NCBI GenBank assembly: GCA_905250115.1
Contig: CAJNOI010000113.1
Location: 237,084 to 301,083, forward strand
Source of the DNA: Adineta steineri
Lineage: Eukaryota; Rotifera; Eurotatoria; Adinetida; Adinetidae
Reading direction: 5' to 3'
Length of the DNA stretch: 64,000 nucleotides
The translations under genes were made by a program, and so were the position numbers. Numbering within the stretch: position 1 is the stretch's first letter; each line of letters begins with the position of its first letter. A model generated the notes under the pieces. It had not been told where the DNA came from. It did no database searches and saw nothing but the letters and a program-made list of their open reading frames with translations. Of the stretch, positions 48,301 to 60,153 are shown piece after piece.

Positions 48301-50863
48301 TCATAAAGAAGACATCATGACCATAACTAAAAGTCTAACAAATTAAAATATTTAGCGTTTGTCTAAATATAAATGTGTTTATGACATTATAATTATATGC
48401 ACAGCATAGTATAAAAATAATCGTTAAGGAATACAATAGAAATAAAAGTAATGAGACACGATATGATAAAATGCAAATGAATGTCGACCGATTATTTATA
48501 TTTTATCGAAGAAAAGAAAGAAAGAAAGAAACAGAGCAGTAGAGACTATAAAATATTATATTAAACCCCCTAAGGATACTCTAAGCAAATATAACTTTAT
48601 TTATTAGTATAAAAAGAAATGATTTAATAAGTTAAAAGTACGCATGTTTTGTTTTGTTTTGTAATCAAATAAACTATCTCTATACTAAAAAAAAACAAAT
48701 AGTTGTTTAATCAAAAGTAGCTATTTTTATATTTTTCTATTAAATAGGTCATGACAACTTCAGAATAGAAGAAATGGAAAAAAAATAAAAAGAACGCATA
48801 TTTTATATCCTATTAATCTTACTTGTTGAGCTGACAAACTCATTCACATTTTTGTTCATAAATTCTTGAATAGACATAGATTCTTTGGCATTTTTTATTG
48901 GTTCATTATGATGTGATGTTCTTTGTTGTGGTTGTTGCTGCTGCTGCTGCTGCTGCTGCTGCGGCTGTTGCTGTTGTTGTTGTTGCTGTGGATAATGTGA
49001 TGGATGATGTTGATGAGGTGATTGTTGCTGTTGCCGTTGGGGTGATACAGTATCCATAGGTGGATGATGATGATTATGCATTAAATAAGCAGCATGATGA
49101 GGTGAAATTTGTGAATTTTGTAATGGTGGAACTAATGCTCGATTCGAGGAAGGTGTACTATGATGAGGATGATGTTGATGATGTTGTTGTTGTTGTTGAT
49201 GATGATGATGACGATGAGGTGAATGATGACTTGTGTGAGGTTTATGAACATTTGGTGGTTGTCTCATATAATTCATTGGATTTCCATCCGATGAATGATC
49301 AGTATAATGTAAATTTGGATTTAATTTATCCGGAGATGATTTCTAATAATAATAAGTAAAGAAAAGAAACTAAATATTAAAGTTTTATAATCTATAATTC
49401 TAAACATACATGATGATTATGTGCTTCAACACGTTGAAAATGAATTGATGGACTTTCGACAGTATTTCGTGATGGATTTACACGATGATGATAATCATCT
49501 GGAGATCTAATTAAAATCAAGGTTAAATTATTTCAATCAACAAATAAAATCTCTTTTTAGTTATGACACAGATATGAGGTCAAAATGACCTTTTAGAAAG
49601 TACACAATGTGCTTTTCTTTCTCATCACAAATATAGACGATAAAATGAAGAATAGAATGACTATAACCTATTCTTACCGACTATTTCTTTCCGTTGCACG
49701 GGTTGATGAATGTCGAGACAACTCATTAAGTTTTATTAATGGATTTTCATTTGCTCCAGGATTATGTTGCATATGTGGATGCATTTGTTGAGGATTACTC
49801 ATATTTTGTGTACGCCAAATCGATGCTGGATAATCATCTGTAGGATAACCTAAATCATGTGAATGTCGTTTTGTTGCATGAGTAGGATAGGATGGATCTG
49901 GTGGAGAATGACTAGGCATAGAAGATGGTTGATGATGATGAGCCATCTTATAACGCATAGCTGCTTTATGATGTTCTGCTAAACAAAAGAAAACTCAATA
50001 GAATTTCATTATTTATTATTAGATTTTTGATATACCTTTTAATTGTTCGTTGTTAGCTGCAGAAGCAGCAGCAGCATATTCTTGCATAAGACGTGAATCA
50101 AACATGAATGGTGAATTCGCTGGTAGTGAACCGTAATATGGGGCGTATGGTGAAAGACCAGTTTGAATTAATTCTGGTGAATACAGACCTGACGAAGCAA
50201 GCAATTGTGAAGCAGCTAGAAAAGCGGCTTGTTGAGAATGATGCGAATGTGGCGATTGTTGAATAGACGAAGATACATTTGGAGGACCAATTGTTGCAGG
50301 TGGAGGAAGTAATGGTTGATTGATTGAAGGAGATGGCTGAGATGGAGAACGTTGATCAGGTCCAGAACGATGTTGACTATAATTGAAAATTTAATTACTT
50401 AGAATATTCAAAAAAAGGATCAGATAGATTTTGCTATTCGAATTGAACTGAATTACTACAGTTTGATATGAATAAGTAAAAATCGTCAAAAGCAAATTGT
50501 ATTTTATTATTAAATAAAATATCTCAAGAAAATGAGTTTCATCAATTTTTTTTACATATTTTTTGACTAATAGTTTTATCGTTATCCTCGAACTGAACAT
50601 GTTCTAATATTATACTGTAGTTTATATTTAATAGTATATATATATCAAAAGAAAGATTGTACCGTTCATGACTTGGTGAATGTGTTGTAGGTGTAAGATA
50701 TTTTGAAGTTAAATAATCAGCCCTTAATGTTTCGAATGTATCTGAACTTGGTTCGATTTTAGTTGAAGTCTTATGTTGTTGCTGCTGTTGTTGCTGTTGC
50801 TGCTGATGCTGCTGTATATATTGCTGCTTTTGTTGATTACAATAGCGCACGTAAGCAGCATGT

Positions 50864-50895
<32 letters not shown>

Positions 50896-53800
50896 TTGTT
50901 GTTGTTGTTGTTGTTGAAGTAAATGATGTTGTTCGATATTTCGATCTAAAATCTTCGGTGATTTATGATGTGCATATTCACTTCTTGGATTATTATAATG
51001 ATGAGAATGTGTTGGTGATATATCAATTGCAATTGGTTTACTTGTTGGTGTTGATGATGATATCGGTGTTCCACGCATAATTGAACCTTGCGGTAAAAAT
51101 TTTTGTTGCGAATGAGGTGGATATTGATAATGTGTTCCTGGTGATTGAGGTTTATTAACAGTAACTAATGGCGGTGGCGGTGGAGGTAGTGATGGTGGTG
51201 GTGGTGGTGGAGGTGCTTGAGTAGAAGAATTATTATGATTAGTATTGTTGTTAATGTTATTAATCGGTCTCTCTGGTGAAGAATTCATATTATTAGATAA
51301 ACGTTTTTCTGTTTCATTTAATGTTTTAGATATTTCTTTTTCTACAAGTGATGTTATTGTTGAAAAATTCGTTGTTGATGGAATTGATTTTGTAGGTTTT
51401 TCATCATTTGTTAATGTTTGTTCTTCACCTTCATCAATAACCATTCCTTGAGTTGAATCATTACTATCTTCATTAATTGTTTTTAACACATTATCATCAT
51501 GAGTTTGTTTGGTTTGACCTACTTCTGAACCAGATACACTACCATTATCTTCATCGTTATTCTATTTTGAAAAAAAGAAAAATTTGCAAATTTACTTTTA
51601 TTATCAATTAAATTTCTTACAGGATCATCCATAGGTGAAATATTTTTACGTTGTTGTTTCACATAAAAAGCTCGACAACTTTCTTCACTACGATGAACAT
51701 ATTCAGCAATTTGCGTCCAATCATGGTTAAATTTATCGAGTGCTCGGGTAAATGCATCAATTTCTGTTTCATTCCATTCTTCTAAAATTATATAAGACAT
51801 GAAAGTTTTGATATAGAAATAAAATATTACCATCATCATGTTTAGAATTTTGATTTCCCGTTATCGTTGATTCATCATCATCATCTTCTACGGATTGATT
51901 TGCATGTCGTTGTCGTACTTGAACAACTACTTTTTCATAACAACGTTTACAACAACGTTGAACATCAGGTGGAATTTCTAAAAATAAAAATCATACATTG
52001 ACGTATTTAGTTTTTTGTCTAGTGTTATTCAAAGAAATATTTACGTAATAAACGACGAATTTCTTCTCGATGTTCTTTAGATAATTCATTCCATTTGTGT
52101 GGAAATTGACGTAAAGGATTTTTACGATTTTTCTTTTTACCAGGTTTGTCAGCTGTACAAGATAATAACTGACATCGACTAAATATGAAGAAAAAAAAAG
52201 ATAATTTAAAAGATAAAAATTATGAACATACTTTTTATTAGAATTTTTTCCATCATTAATATCACCGGAATCTTAGAAAATAATATTTTATCGAAAAAAT
52301 AGAATTAAAATTTTCTACATACTTATATCACGTCGTTCTTCATCGCTAAAAGAAAAAAAATGATATTTATTTAAACAATTATTTATAGAAATTTAAAAGT
52401 AGATAAGATATTTTTATTACTAGAAAGAGTACGATAAGTGCTCGTTTGTAATCATATCAAAGCGATAATAAAATGTGATACCTAATCCTAAAAGTCAATA
52501 TTTATAAAAACTAAGTTATTTGATAATCTCATGTAACAAATACTCAATATGCATCTTATTTAATATGTCAATAAAAATGATAAATTACAAAATTCTATGA
52601 TTATATCGAGTAGACTGTAATGAACAAACTTACTTTTCTATTCGATCAATTGAACGTTCATTATCCTATAAATAATATTGGACAAAATATATATATACAC
52701 GAAATAATAAAACAAACTTGTCCTATTCCAAGGATTTGTTGAGATGTTGATGAAACAATTGTATTTGAAGTAACTTTTGTCACTAAAGTTGTTTCAATGG
52801 TTGTTGATGATGTAACTGTAGTTGTTGTTGTCGTTTGTTTTGCTCGACGTTTATTAGCTTGTGTTTGTTTTCGTAATAAATTTTTATAATTTTCAGTTTT
52901 CTTTGTCATATAATAAAATTGTACACATTGTTCAGTTGTTTTATTTTCAAGAAATGATGATATATAACCAAAATTTTTAGGTGATTGAGTAAATTTTTCA
53001 ACAAAAATTTGTTTTTCTTCTCGTGTCCAACATGGCATTTTTATCTGTTCTTTATAAAATGCAGCTGCATCAGTTTTAATTAAACCATTTTGATTAAAAT
53101 ATTGATGTTTACGTTGCCAACTATCGTACATTATTGGTGGTATAACAGATGATCTACGCATTTTTTCATCTTCTTCTTCGTCATTTTCTTGTTCAACTGG
53201 ATTTGTATTTGAAGTTAATTGTGTTTGTTGATCAGTTGTAGATGGTAATACTGATGATGATGATGGATCAGTTGTAGTTGTTGTTTGTTTTTTTTCTTTA
53301 TCTTCACGTGCTTTGCGTAATTCTGGAAATGTTTTTTCAAATGTTTCACGATATGCTGATATATCTTTAGCTAAAATTGATTTTTCATCTTTTTCAATGG
53401 ATTTTTGCCATTGTTCATAAGCTTGATCATATGTTTCACTTTCAAATTTTGTTCGACACATATAACGTTCACGACTTTTTTTAAATAAATTTATTAAACG
53501 ATTTTTCATTACATTCATATATCTAAATGAAAAAAAGTTAATAATTCGCATTTCAATAATAGATATCATTTTCTATATACTGTGTTCGAATTTTTTCGAT
53601 TGGTTCAAGATCACTTGGTTCTTGATAGAGTGGAAGTGTTAAATCAATATTATTATGTAACTGATTTAGAACTTTTTGACCATCTTCAGCTTTTTTCTAA
53701 ACAGATCAATAATTCATTATACAAACAACTTGTTAGAAAAAGTTTACAGTGACCGAACAAATCATCATAATCAATAAAACTACTGATCGATTAATTTGTC

Positions 53801-55269
53801 ATATTGAAATAAATTACTCATTTCGTTTTTTTTATATAATCAATAATATATTACATTGACAGTGAGGATGCAAGAAACTATCCTTAATATATTTTCTTAT
53901 GACTAAAGGTTAATCTAACATTCTATTCTTTTATTAAGCTTCGAGTCAATAAGAGGAATAAATAAATTAAAATTTTTTTTATTTATTTTATATAAATAGA
54001 AAGTATAGTAAGTCTAGGTCAAGGTCATAGACGTACGTGCAAATATTTATAAAAAATAAAATATAATTCACATATTTTCTTTTCTTTTTCCAACAAAACA
54101 GAATTTTAATATTGGGAATAAATTCTTCAAAATTAAATTTAATAAATCATATATTCAACTTGAATAATGCTCATATATGAATCAATATTAAAGAATAATA
54201 AATGATAGGCTTATCTTCAATTATTAATATACTTTTACTCATTGACATGTAATACATTCCTCTGAACTTCTCAACTAACCTATAGCGACATTATTAATAT
54301 TTCAAGCGTTTAACATGACTGTTTTTTTTACCTACGTACTTTTTCATATCTCTTTATCTCCGAGAAAAGAAAGAAAGAACGTAAAAATGATACTGAATAA
54401 AACACGCAATTAACACACTTGAGTTTTGTATGTTTATAAATCTTACTCTATTATCATAAAGAATTTTTTCGATAAGTGTTTGTGAACCATTCGTTTTAAA
54501 TATATCATCTTGATCATCATTTTCTTCTTCATCAGCAGCTGATCGATCTGCTTGACTTTTAATTTCACTCTTTAATAATAAAAACAAAAGAAACAAATTT
54601 AAATCGAAAAAAAGTACATTTTTGTAATTCTACTTGACTAAGTTTTGCTCGATGAAGTTTTTTCATTGTTATTTCAATATCGGATTCAAGTTTTGATATT
54701 GAAGTACGTATAATAGTTGTATCTCTTATATTGGAATCCATTTTTGATTCATCAAGTATTGGTGAAATAGCTTCTGTTTGTGGTTGATATAATGGTTGTT
54801 CCTAAAATTGAGAAAAAAAACACATTTTATCAATTATTTATTAAAATTATATTAAACTTTTTTAATATCAATTGATAATGGTATTGTCGATGGATAACGT
54901 GATCGTTTTGAATGTTCATCAATATGTGGTCCCATTGACATTGGTGTGGCTAATGAAAATACATATGGAGCTAATGAATTTCTAAAAAAAAATAAATTCA
55001 TAATTTATTATTTAGATTCTATTGTAAAATAGAAACCTTTCTGGACTAGTAAAATGATTATGATGATAACCAGCAAGTAATGATGGTCGACGATTTAATA
55101 CCATAGCTGTATCAACATTTGAATTAGTATTATAATGAGTATCACGCTAGAAATAAACATTTTTTTTTTCAATGAAATATTTCCTTTTTAAAACAATGTT
55201 TTTTACTTGTTGAAAATTACTCGGATAACCATATTGAGCTGCTTGCATATATGGGGATTGTCCAGACAT
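45376..55269 (-). CDS. NCoR/SMRT-family nuclear receptor corepressor (3' end in gap)
   Basis: Starts MSGQSPYMQAAQYGYP at 55269. Exons (low-high): 55207-55269, 55037-55146, 54981-54858, 54634-54801, 54447-54569, 53581-53696, 52718-53522, 52634-52665, 52323-52345, 52232-52271, 52045-52178, 51831-51977, 51621-51781, 50663-51561, 50036-50376, 49678-49978, 49410-49506, 48823-49342, 47939-48024, 47713-47881, 47556-47657, 47408-47500, 47243-47353, 46675-46741, 46260-46618, 46110-46201, 45376-45689; about 1,865 aa before the gap. SANT1/DAD (about 395-450: CWTREEKQIFVEKFTQSPKN, FYYMTKKTENYKNLLR), preceded by the NCoR linker (FEKTFPELRKAREDKE, SVIPPIMYDSWQRK), and SANT2 (about 630-680: EWNETEIDAFTRALDKF) identify it. 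IEYLIRGEL in exon 23 resembles the CoRNR box. The rest is disordered, with polyQ/His tracts. It recruits HDAC3-type deacetylase to repress transcription in the nucleus (family knowledge). Confidence 0.9.
45802..45945. mobile_element. Transposon relic in a corepressor intron
   Basis: The intron 45690-46109 carries a GC-richer block beginning CCAGAGGCGTACCCAAGAATT and containing GGGCACACCCGCG and GGCGGGTGCACGAACACC. CAGAGGCGTA-type starts are common at the ends of hAT-type non-autonomous elements. The second end and target duplication were not found. Confidence 0.4.
48025..48822. other. Long intron of the corepressor gene
   Basis: At about 800 bp it is the second longest intron in the gene, which otherwise has many introns of 45-80 bp. 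A GAAA-type simple repeat lies at about 48507-48530. No gene inside. Confidence 0.5.
48938..48990 (-). repeat. Coding CAG/CAA (polyglutamine) repeat
   Basis: GCT/GTT trinucleotide runs on the plus strand encode polyglutamine with interspersed prolines in exon 18 of the corepressor. Confidence 0.85.
50774..50925 (-). repeat. Coding CAG/CAA (polyglutamine) repeats, two tracts
   Basis: Two glutamine tracts in exon 14 flank a short AAYVRYCNQQKQQY segment. CAA and CAG are mixed, which tends to stabilise the length. Confidence 0.85.
53697..54446. other. Intron of the corepressor gene, about 750 bp
   Basis: No open frame or repeat of note; AT-rich. Confidence 0.5.
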
Positions 55270-57051
55270 GTTTATTTATTGTTCATTATTATCTAATCAC
55301 AGCTATTTTTAAACTAAAAACAAAATCGTCATGATAAATAGGAAAAGAAAACGTAAATAAAAAATATTTTTTTGTAGAAAAAGAACAACAAAACGAAAAA
55401 GAATGATAAGAAGAAAAAAATAAAGTCAACGTTTGTTGTATTTTTCTACTAATAAACAAAATGATAATTAGTACGATTCGTCACGCATATGAATATGCTT
55501 ATGCTTATGTATCTACGGTAATACAAACGAGTGGCGACACAATACCTCCAGAAGAAAATAAAATCCAGCAGCTTGATTAGTTAGGTCACAGAAGTTCATT
55601 CTTATTCGTTCAATTCTTCGAGCGAATTATATAAAAGTAATAGAGGTCGGTAACTAACATACATCATTGATAAAAAATCACATGTATATAATTACAATAA
55701 TTGTATATAAACATAAATAAATAGAGCGCTTTATACATTTGAACAGCCATGTATTTAACAGTGTCAAAGAATGATATTTTTCTTTATCAATAAGTATGGA
55801 TTTTTTTTGTGTATATAAACATATTTCAAGGTCGATTATACACGGATGTTATTTCAAAACAAAATAGTCGTTTAAAATATTAAAGCATATCGGATACAGT
55901 GTATTTATACTTGCTTAAATTTTGCGATACAATAATAAATGGTGAATATGAGTAATTTAATGCTTGTCTTGGAAATTGCGTATTTTGTCTTAAAATTGAT
56001 TTTCTGACAAAATGGTTTTATTTTAATAGAGAAAAAAAAAGTTTTTTTCACTTTAAGTGCAAAAATGTCACGAACGGATATACTGTTCGTAAACGATATA
56101 CAGACGAAAATATAATAAATTTGAAATAGTCATGAATATATGATTATAACTTTATTCGATGGGTACATAAGATATCATCGATTATGTGCACGTGAAAAGA
56201 TCGATACGCAATGTCATTTTTAATTTTGTCAATTCTAAAATTTATCTCTTCATATATTTAGATTATATCGAAAGTTTTGGACACAATGTTTTTAGTTTAA
56301 ATAATGACTATTGAACTAATTCTGGGAAGTTTTATATTTTTCACTTGTCTCTCTCATGTAACATTCTATGACATCGTGTTCGAGAATATTACTTTTCGAT
56401 AGTAAATATGAATAGATTATTGGAAATTGGATAGCTGAATTACAAAATAAATATTTCGATTATCAAAAATCGATTGAATGTAATATCTACATCTTTCAAC
56501 TATTTTGATGTTTTTCTGTTCACTCTAATTCTAATGTGGAAATTCATTCACAAGATATAAAATTTATCTGCACATTCATCTAAATAGTAGTTATAATAGC
56601 CCCTATCTAGAGGTGTAACCCACCGATTTACACCTCCACCCCTCTCGTATTCATAGATATTTTAGGAACTTTCATATCGTCGTAATTGAATATCATAATG
56701 AAAAAAATATGTGCATTACAAAATCTACTATATTATTCACATATAATAATTTACTTTCTAATTATATATAAATCTGATATAAAATAATCAACATGCTGGG
56801 AAAATGATGTATTCATTCAGTTTAATCAGTCTATGTAAAAAATAACGTCGTTCTGATTTGTATGAAACCGTCAAAGAATCAAAACATTATGAGTTTGAAT
56901 ATTACAAAAAATGTAAAGTCTTCTTCTTTCTGAATTAACAATTTTTTTATTTATAAAAGTTTATTATCTAAATATTTTATCGCTGATACAACAGAAAATC
57001 ATATTGAATTTTTACTATTAATGAATGTTTTATTAATAATAATAATAAGAT
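55270..57051. other. Intergenic, 5' of corepressor and 3' of TPR gene
   Basis: Both flanking genes are on the minus strand. Contains a perfect hairpin at 56610-56636. No other gene seen. Confidence 0.45.
56610..56636. repeat. Hairpin, 9-bp perfect stem
   Basis: GAGGTGTAA, nine-base loop, TTACACCTC. It stands out from AT-rich surroundings. Could be a transposon footprint or an RNA hairpin; 400 bp downstream of the TPR gene stop. Confidence 0.5.
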
Positions 57052-58992
57052 TTAAATATAATCTAATATTGTATTTCGTGCTCCTAATTCTTTCCCTTTT
57101 TGTACTCGTTCAATATCAATTCGAGTTAATAATACTTCTGGATGTTTTTTATATTCTTTACGAAATGTACGAATTAAAATATTGACTGCATGTCCAAATT
57201 CTAGTAATGCTTGTTTCATTGTTTGTTTTTGAATTGCTAAACAATGACCAAGACCATTTCGAGTCCGTGCAAAATCATAATGTTTATATGGTAAACATTG
57301 TTTTTGTATATCGAAAGCTGTTTGAAAAGATTTTTCCGCTTGATTTATATCATGTTTAACAAAATATGTATAACCAATACCAATAAATGATTTTGCAATA
57401 TCAGGATGAATATCTGGTAAATTTTTACATAATGTATCATTTCCTAATGTAAAATGTTCTAATGCTTGATCAATTTGTTGTGTAACAGTTAAACTAATAA
57501 AACCAAGAGCAATATTTGCTCGTGCACGTACAATTTTATCAGTTGCATCTGATATTATTTTCATTAAAATTGTACGTCCTTTTGTAATATTATCATTTGA
57601 TGTTAATATATTAACATACGCACGTAATAAATTAGCATCATGAGAATCTTCAGGTAATTTTTCAAGATATTGATTTGCTTGTTCACAATGATTTTGACGT
57701 AGAGCTAATTCAGCTAATTCTTCATAATGATTCGTATTTTCAAACCATTTTTCTGCTTGATAATATAAACTTTTATACATTAATATTCGGCCAAATCCAT
57801 GATGAATATTATTTAATTTATTTAAATCATTCAAATAATATTCATATAGATTTTGAATAGATTGATTTTTATTAAGTGTGGAACATATATTCATACCAAT
57901 TAACCAATATGGATCTTCTTGTTCAATAAATTCAATTTTCATAATTCGATATCGTGATCCAAACCAAAATAAGACTTGATCAGTTTCGATTTCACAATAA
58001 GGAACAATATGAGATGTTTCCGCATCAACATTGATTTCAAATATAACTTTATATTTTGTTTTTTCATCCTTCTTATCAACTATTGAATTCAATGCTGCAT
58101 CTCTATGAGCATGTGTTATAAGAAATTCAGTAAAAATAATAATATCACCGATACGATGTTTCATTCCATCGAGTTCATCCGTTGTTAACCATGTACCATA
58201 ATTAGCAGTAAATTTCGGTGTATCTTTTATAAAACGATTACATTCATCAGTTATTTGTCGATAGAATGATCTTATAAACCAACGAAGTGTCCATAATTGA
58301 ATACTATCAGTTGAATTTAAATGAATAGAAGATAAATCTCGTTTATACCATTCTTTAATAGATAAATCTGGTTTAAAATTTTTTAATTTATCATTTTCTT
58401 CTTCATGTATTTGACAATAATTTTCAAAATCGTCAGCTCCATCATTAATATCATCTGAATTTTGAAGTAAAAGATTAAGTGCAAGTTGATCATATATATT
58501 ATTATCATCTTTAAAACGTTCTAATGGCTTTGGAATATATTCTTGTTGTTCTTGTTCTTGTTCATTTTGAACTTCCATTGGTTGTGGATTTTGTTTCGTA
58601 AGTTTTAATATATCATTTTGTATATGTTTAAGTATTTTAGGAAAATCTGATTCGACACATTGAACTTTATCACATTGCTGTGCCCATTGATTATGTCTAA
58701 CAATATCCATACAATAAACATAAATATCTTTAACTTGATTTAATGGTTGAAGACGAGTTGGAACAAGCATGTGACCATATTTACCTGAAATAAGAATTGA
58801 TATACATGGTGGTTCAGGTTCAGCTGATTCAATTAATTCAAGACATGCTGTTGGATCGGTAAAGAAAAATACTTGTTCAAAAAGTGAAAGAAATATAGTT
58901 TTTATTTCAGGATCTTGTCCAGAATTATCATCAAGCCAAACAAGAGCGAGACCATTTTTTGGCGATTGCTTTTTTTCAGTAGATGTTGCCAT
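57052..58992 (-). CDS. Three-part protein: receiver-like N-domain, ART-like middle, TPR C-terminus
   Basis: Intronless, 646 aa, start MATSTEKKQS at 58992 just after an AAAACAG. Residues about 14-130 begin LALVWLDDNSG and show an alternating hydrophobic-strand pattern of a small alpha/beta domain. Residues about 215-375 have the layout of the ADP-ribosyltransferase domain in bdelloid ART-TPR proteins (WFIRSFYRQITDECNRF, then FTEFLITHAHRDAAL, then KVIFEINVDAE and VLFWFGSRYRIMKIEFI); the core is diverged and activity is doubtful. Residues about 410-620 are helical repeats of TPR type (e.g. DIAKSFIGIGYTYFVKHD, INQAEKSFQTAFDIQKQ, DFARTRNGLGHCLAIQ), kinesin-light-chain-like in spacing. Likely a cytosolic scaffold. 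The TPR call is firm; the ART call is by architecture. Confidence 0.75.
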   Translation of the reverse strand: MATSTEKKQSPKNGLALVWLDDNSGQDPEIKTIFLSLFEQVFFFTDPTACLELIESAEPEPPCISILISGKYGHMLVPTRLQPLNQVKDIYVYCMDIVRHNQWAQQCDKVQCVESDFPKILKHIQNDILKLTKQNPQPMEVQNEQEQEQQEYIPKPLERFKDDNNIYDQLALNLLLQNSDDINDGADDFENYCQIHEEENDKLKNFKPDLSIKEWYKRDLSSIHLNSTDSIQLWTLRWFIRSFYRQITDECNRFIKDTPKFTANYGTWLTTDELDGMKHRIGDIIIFTEFLITHAHRDAALNSIVDKKDEKTKYKVIFEINVDAETSHIVPYCEIETDQVLFWFGSRYRIMKIEFIEQEDPYWLIGMNICSTLNKNQSIQNLYEYYLNDLNKLNNIHHGFGRILMYKSLYYQAEKWFENTNHYEELAELALRQNHCEQANQYLEKLPEDSHDANLLRAYVNILTSNDNITKGRTILMKIISDATDKIVRARANIALGFISLTVTQQIDQALEHFTLGNDTLCKNLPDIHPDIAKSFIGIGYTYFVKHDINQAEKSFQTAFDIQKQCLPYKHYDFARTRNGLGHCLAIQKQTMKQALLEFGHAVNILIRTFRKEYKKHPEVLLTRIDIERVQKGKELGARNTILDYI

Positions 58993-59768
58993 ACTGTTTT
59001 ATATTTTTTCCAACATAAAAATAAAGTAAATGTGATTGAGGTAGATTATTTTTTTTCTCGTTCTTCCTTCGCTCGTTTACTTGTATTCACACGTTTTTCT
59101 TTCGACGAAGAAAATGCGTCCTTTTTTTTCTTCCTTTTTCTTTGCATTCGTGAAGGTTATAAAATGTTTTTATCTATGAAGAATTCAAAAAGTACGGCAA
59201 ATAGAATATTCATTACTATTTAAAATATTGTGAGATTGGATTTGTTCGCGGAAAATATATGAAATATTAGAAGATTTCAATCGTTGGCAACGAAACAGAT
59301 AAAGAAAATAAAATAATAGCTAAAAAAATGAAGACATACGAATGCTTTTTTCTATTATTCTCAATATATTTAATTAAGGAATATTATCAACCGTACATAT
59401 TCTTATAATTGAACGATATCGTATATTCATTGAATTTGTAAGATCCTTGTAATTATAATTTAGACTAGTTTTCTAACATATTTTAATATACAGTAAATTA
59501 ATGATCAAAACTAAGGAGAACAAATTGTTTACATGTGATTTTGTTGGATTGGAGATGTAAGAATATCAATAATATACTGAGTATTGGTATAGATATTATT
59601 TGAAGGTGTATATTTCACCATTTTCTTTGTTTTACTCTTATCTATTAACCAGTTTTTAACACGTGTGTAACTCTTATTACCGAATCGATACACAATGATG
59701 ATCCTTCACAAAGAACGTGTGCGAACATTTTTTCGTATATAAATGATATACACTAAAATCTTCCTAAT

Positions 59769-59819
59769 GTGAACACCATTGGGACCGGAAAAAAGTGTTC
59801 ATTATACGGAGGTGTTCAC
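59769..59819. repeat. Inverted repeat GTGAACACC ... GGTGTTCAC
   Basis: Nine-base perfect arms around a 33-base loop containing GGGACCGGAAAAAAGTGTTCA. A diverged relative (GGGATCGAAAAAAAGCGTTCA) occurs at about 60634-60654, suggesting a dispersed element end. Confidence 0.5.
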
Positions 59820-59830
59820 TATAAAGAGTT

Positions 59831-60153
59831 AATATATAACGGGTGTCATTTGAGTGGTCAGTAGAATAAATGAAACGATCAGTAAAACAAAAAATTCAAA
59901 AACCAGTAGAATTATTGAAATGGCCAGTAATTAATTTGATGGGCCCATAATAAAATTTAAGCGATCAGTAAATAAAATGGGATGGAAAGTAAAAAAATAT
60001 AAATTTGTGCAAAGATGGTCTACTTTTCTTTTTTTTACTGACAAAAATCATATTTTTTCACTGCTACTTCCACAAAATCTACGGACCACTTTTGAATTTT
60101 TTACTGATATTTCAATTATTTCACTGACCGTAAAACATATTCCCATATATAAC
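59831..60153. mobile_element. Foldback element with repeated GRTCAGTA motifs in inverted arms
   Basis: The left arm from TATATAACGGG contains GGTCAGTAGAATAAATGAAA, GATCAGTAAAAC, CCAGTAGAATTATTGAAA, GGCCAGTAATT and GATCAGTAAAT. The right arm, reverse complemented from 60153, reads TATATATGGG, then GGTCAGTGAAATAATTGAAA and ATCAGTAAAAAATTCAAAA. The motif recurs about every 21-25 bp and switches strand at about 60000-60030. About 323 bp, no coding capacity. Confidence 0.6.

Noticed and set aside
48803-49359. Antisense poly-Asp/Val frame opposite the corepressor
   Set aside because: Mirror of the His/Gln-rich coding repeat on the minus strand.
59850-60130. Regularly spaced GRTCAGTA motifs as a CRISPR-like array
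   Set aside because: Units are too short and variable, they invert midway, and the genome is animal.
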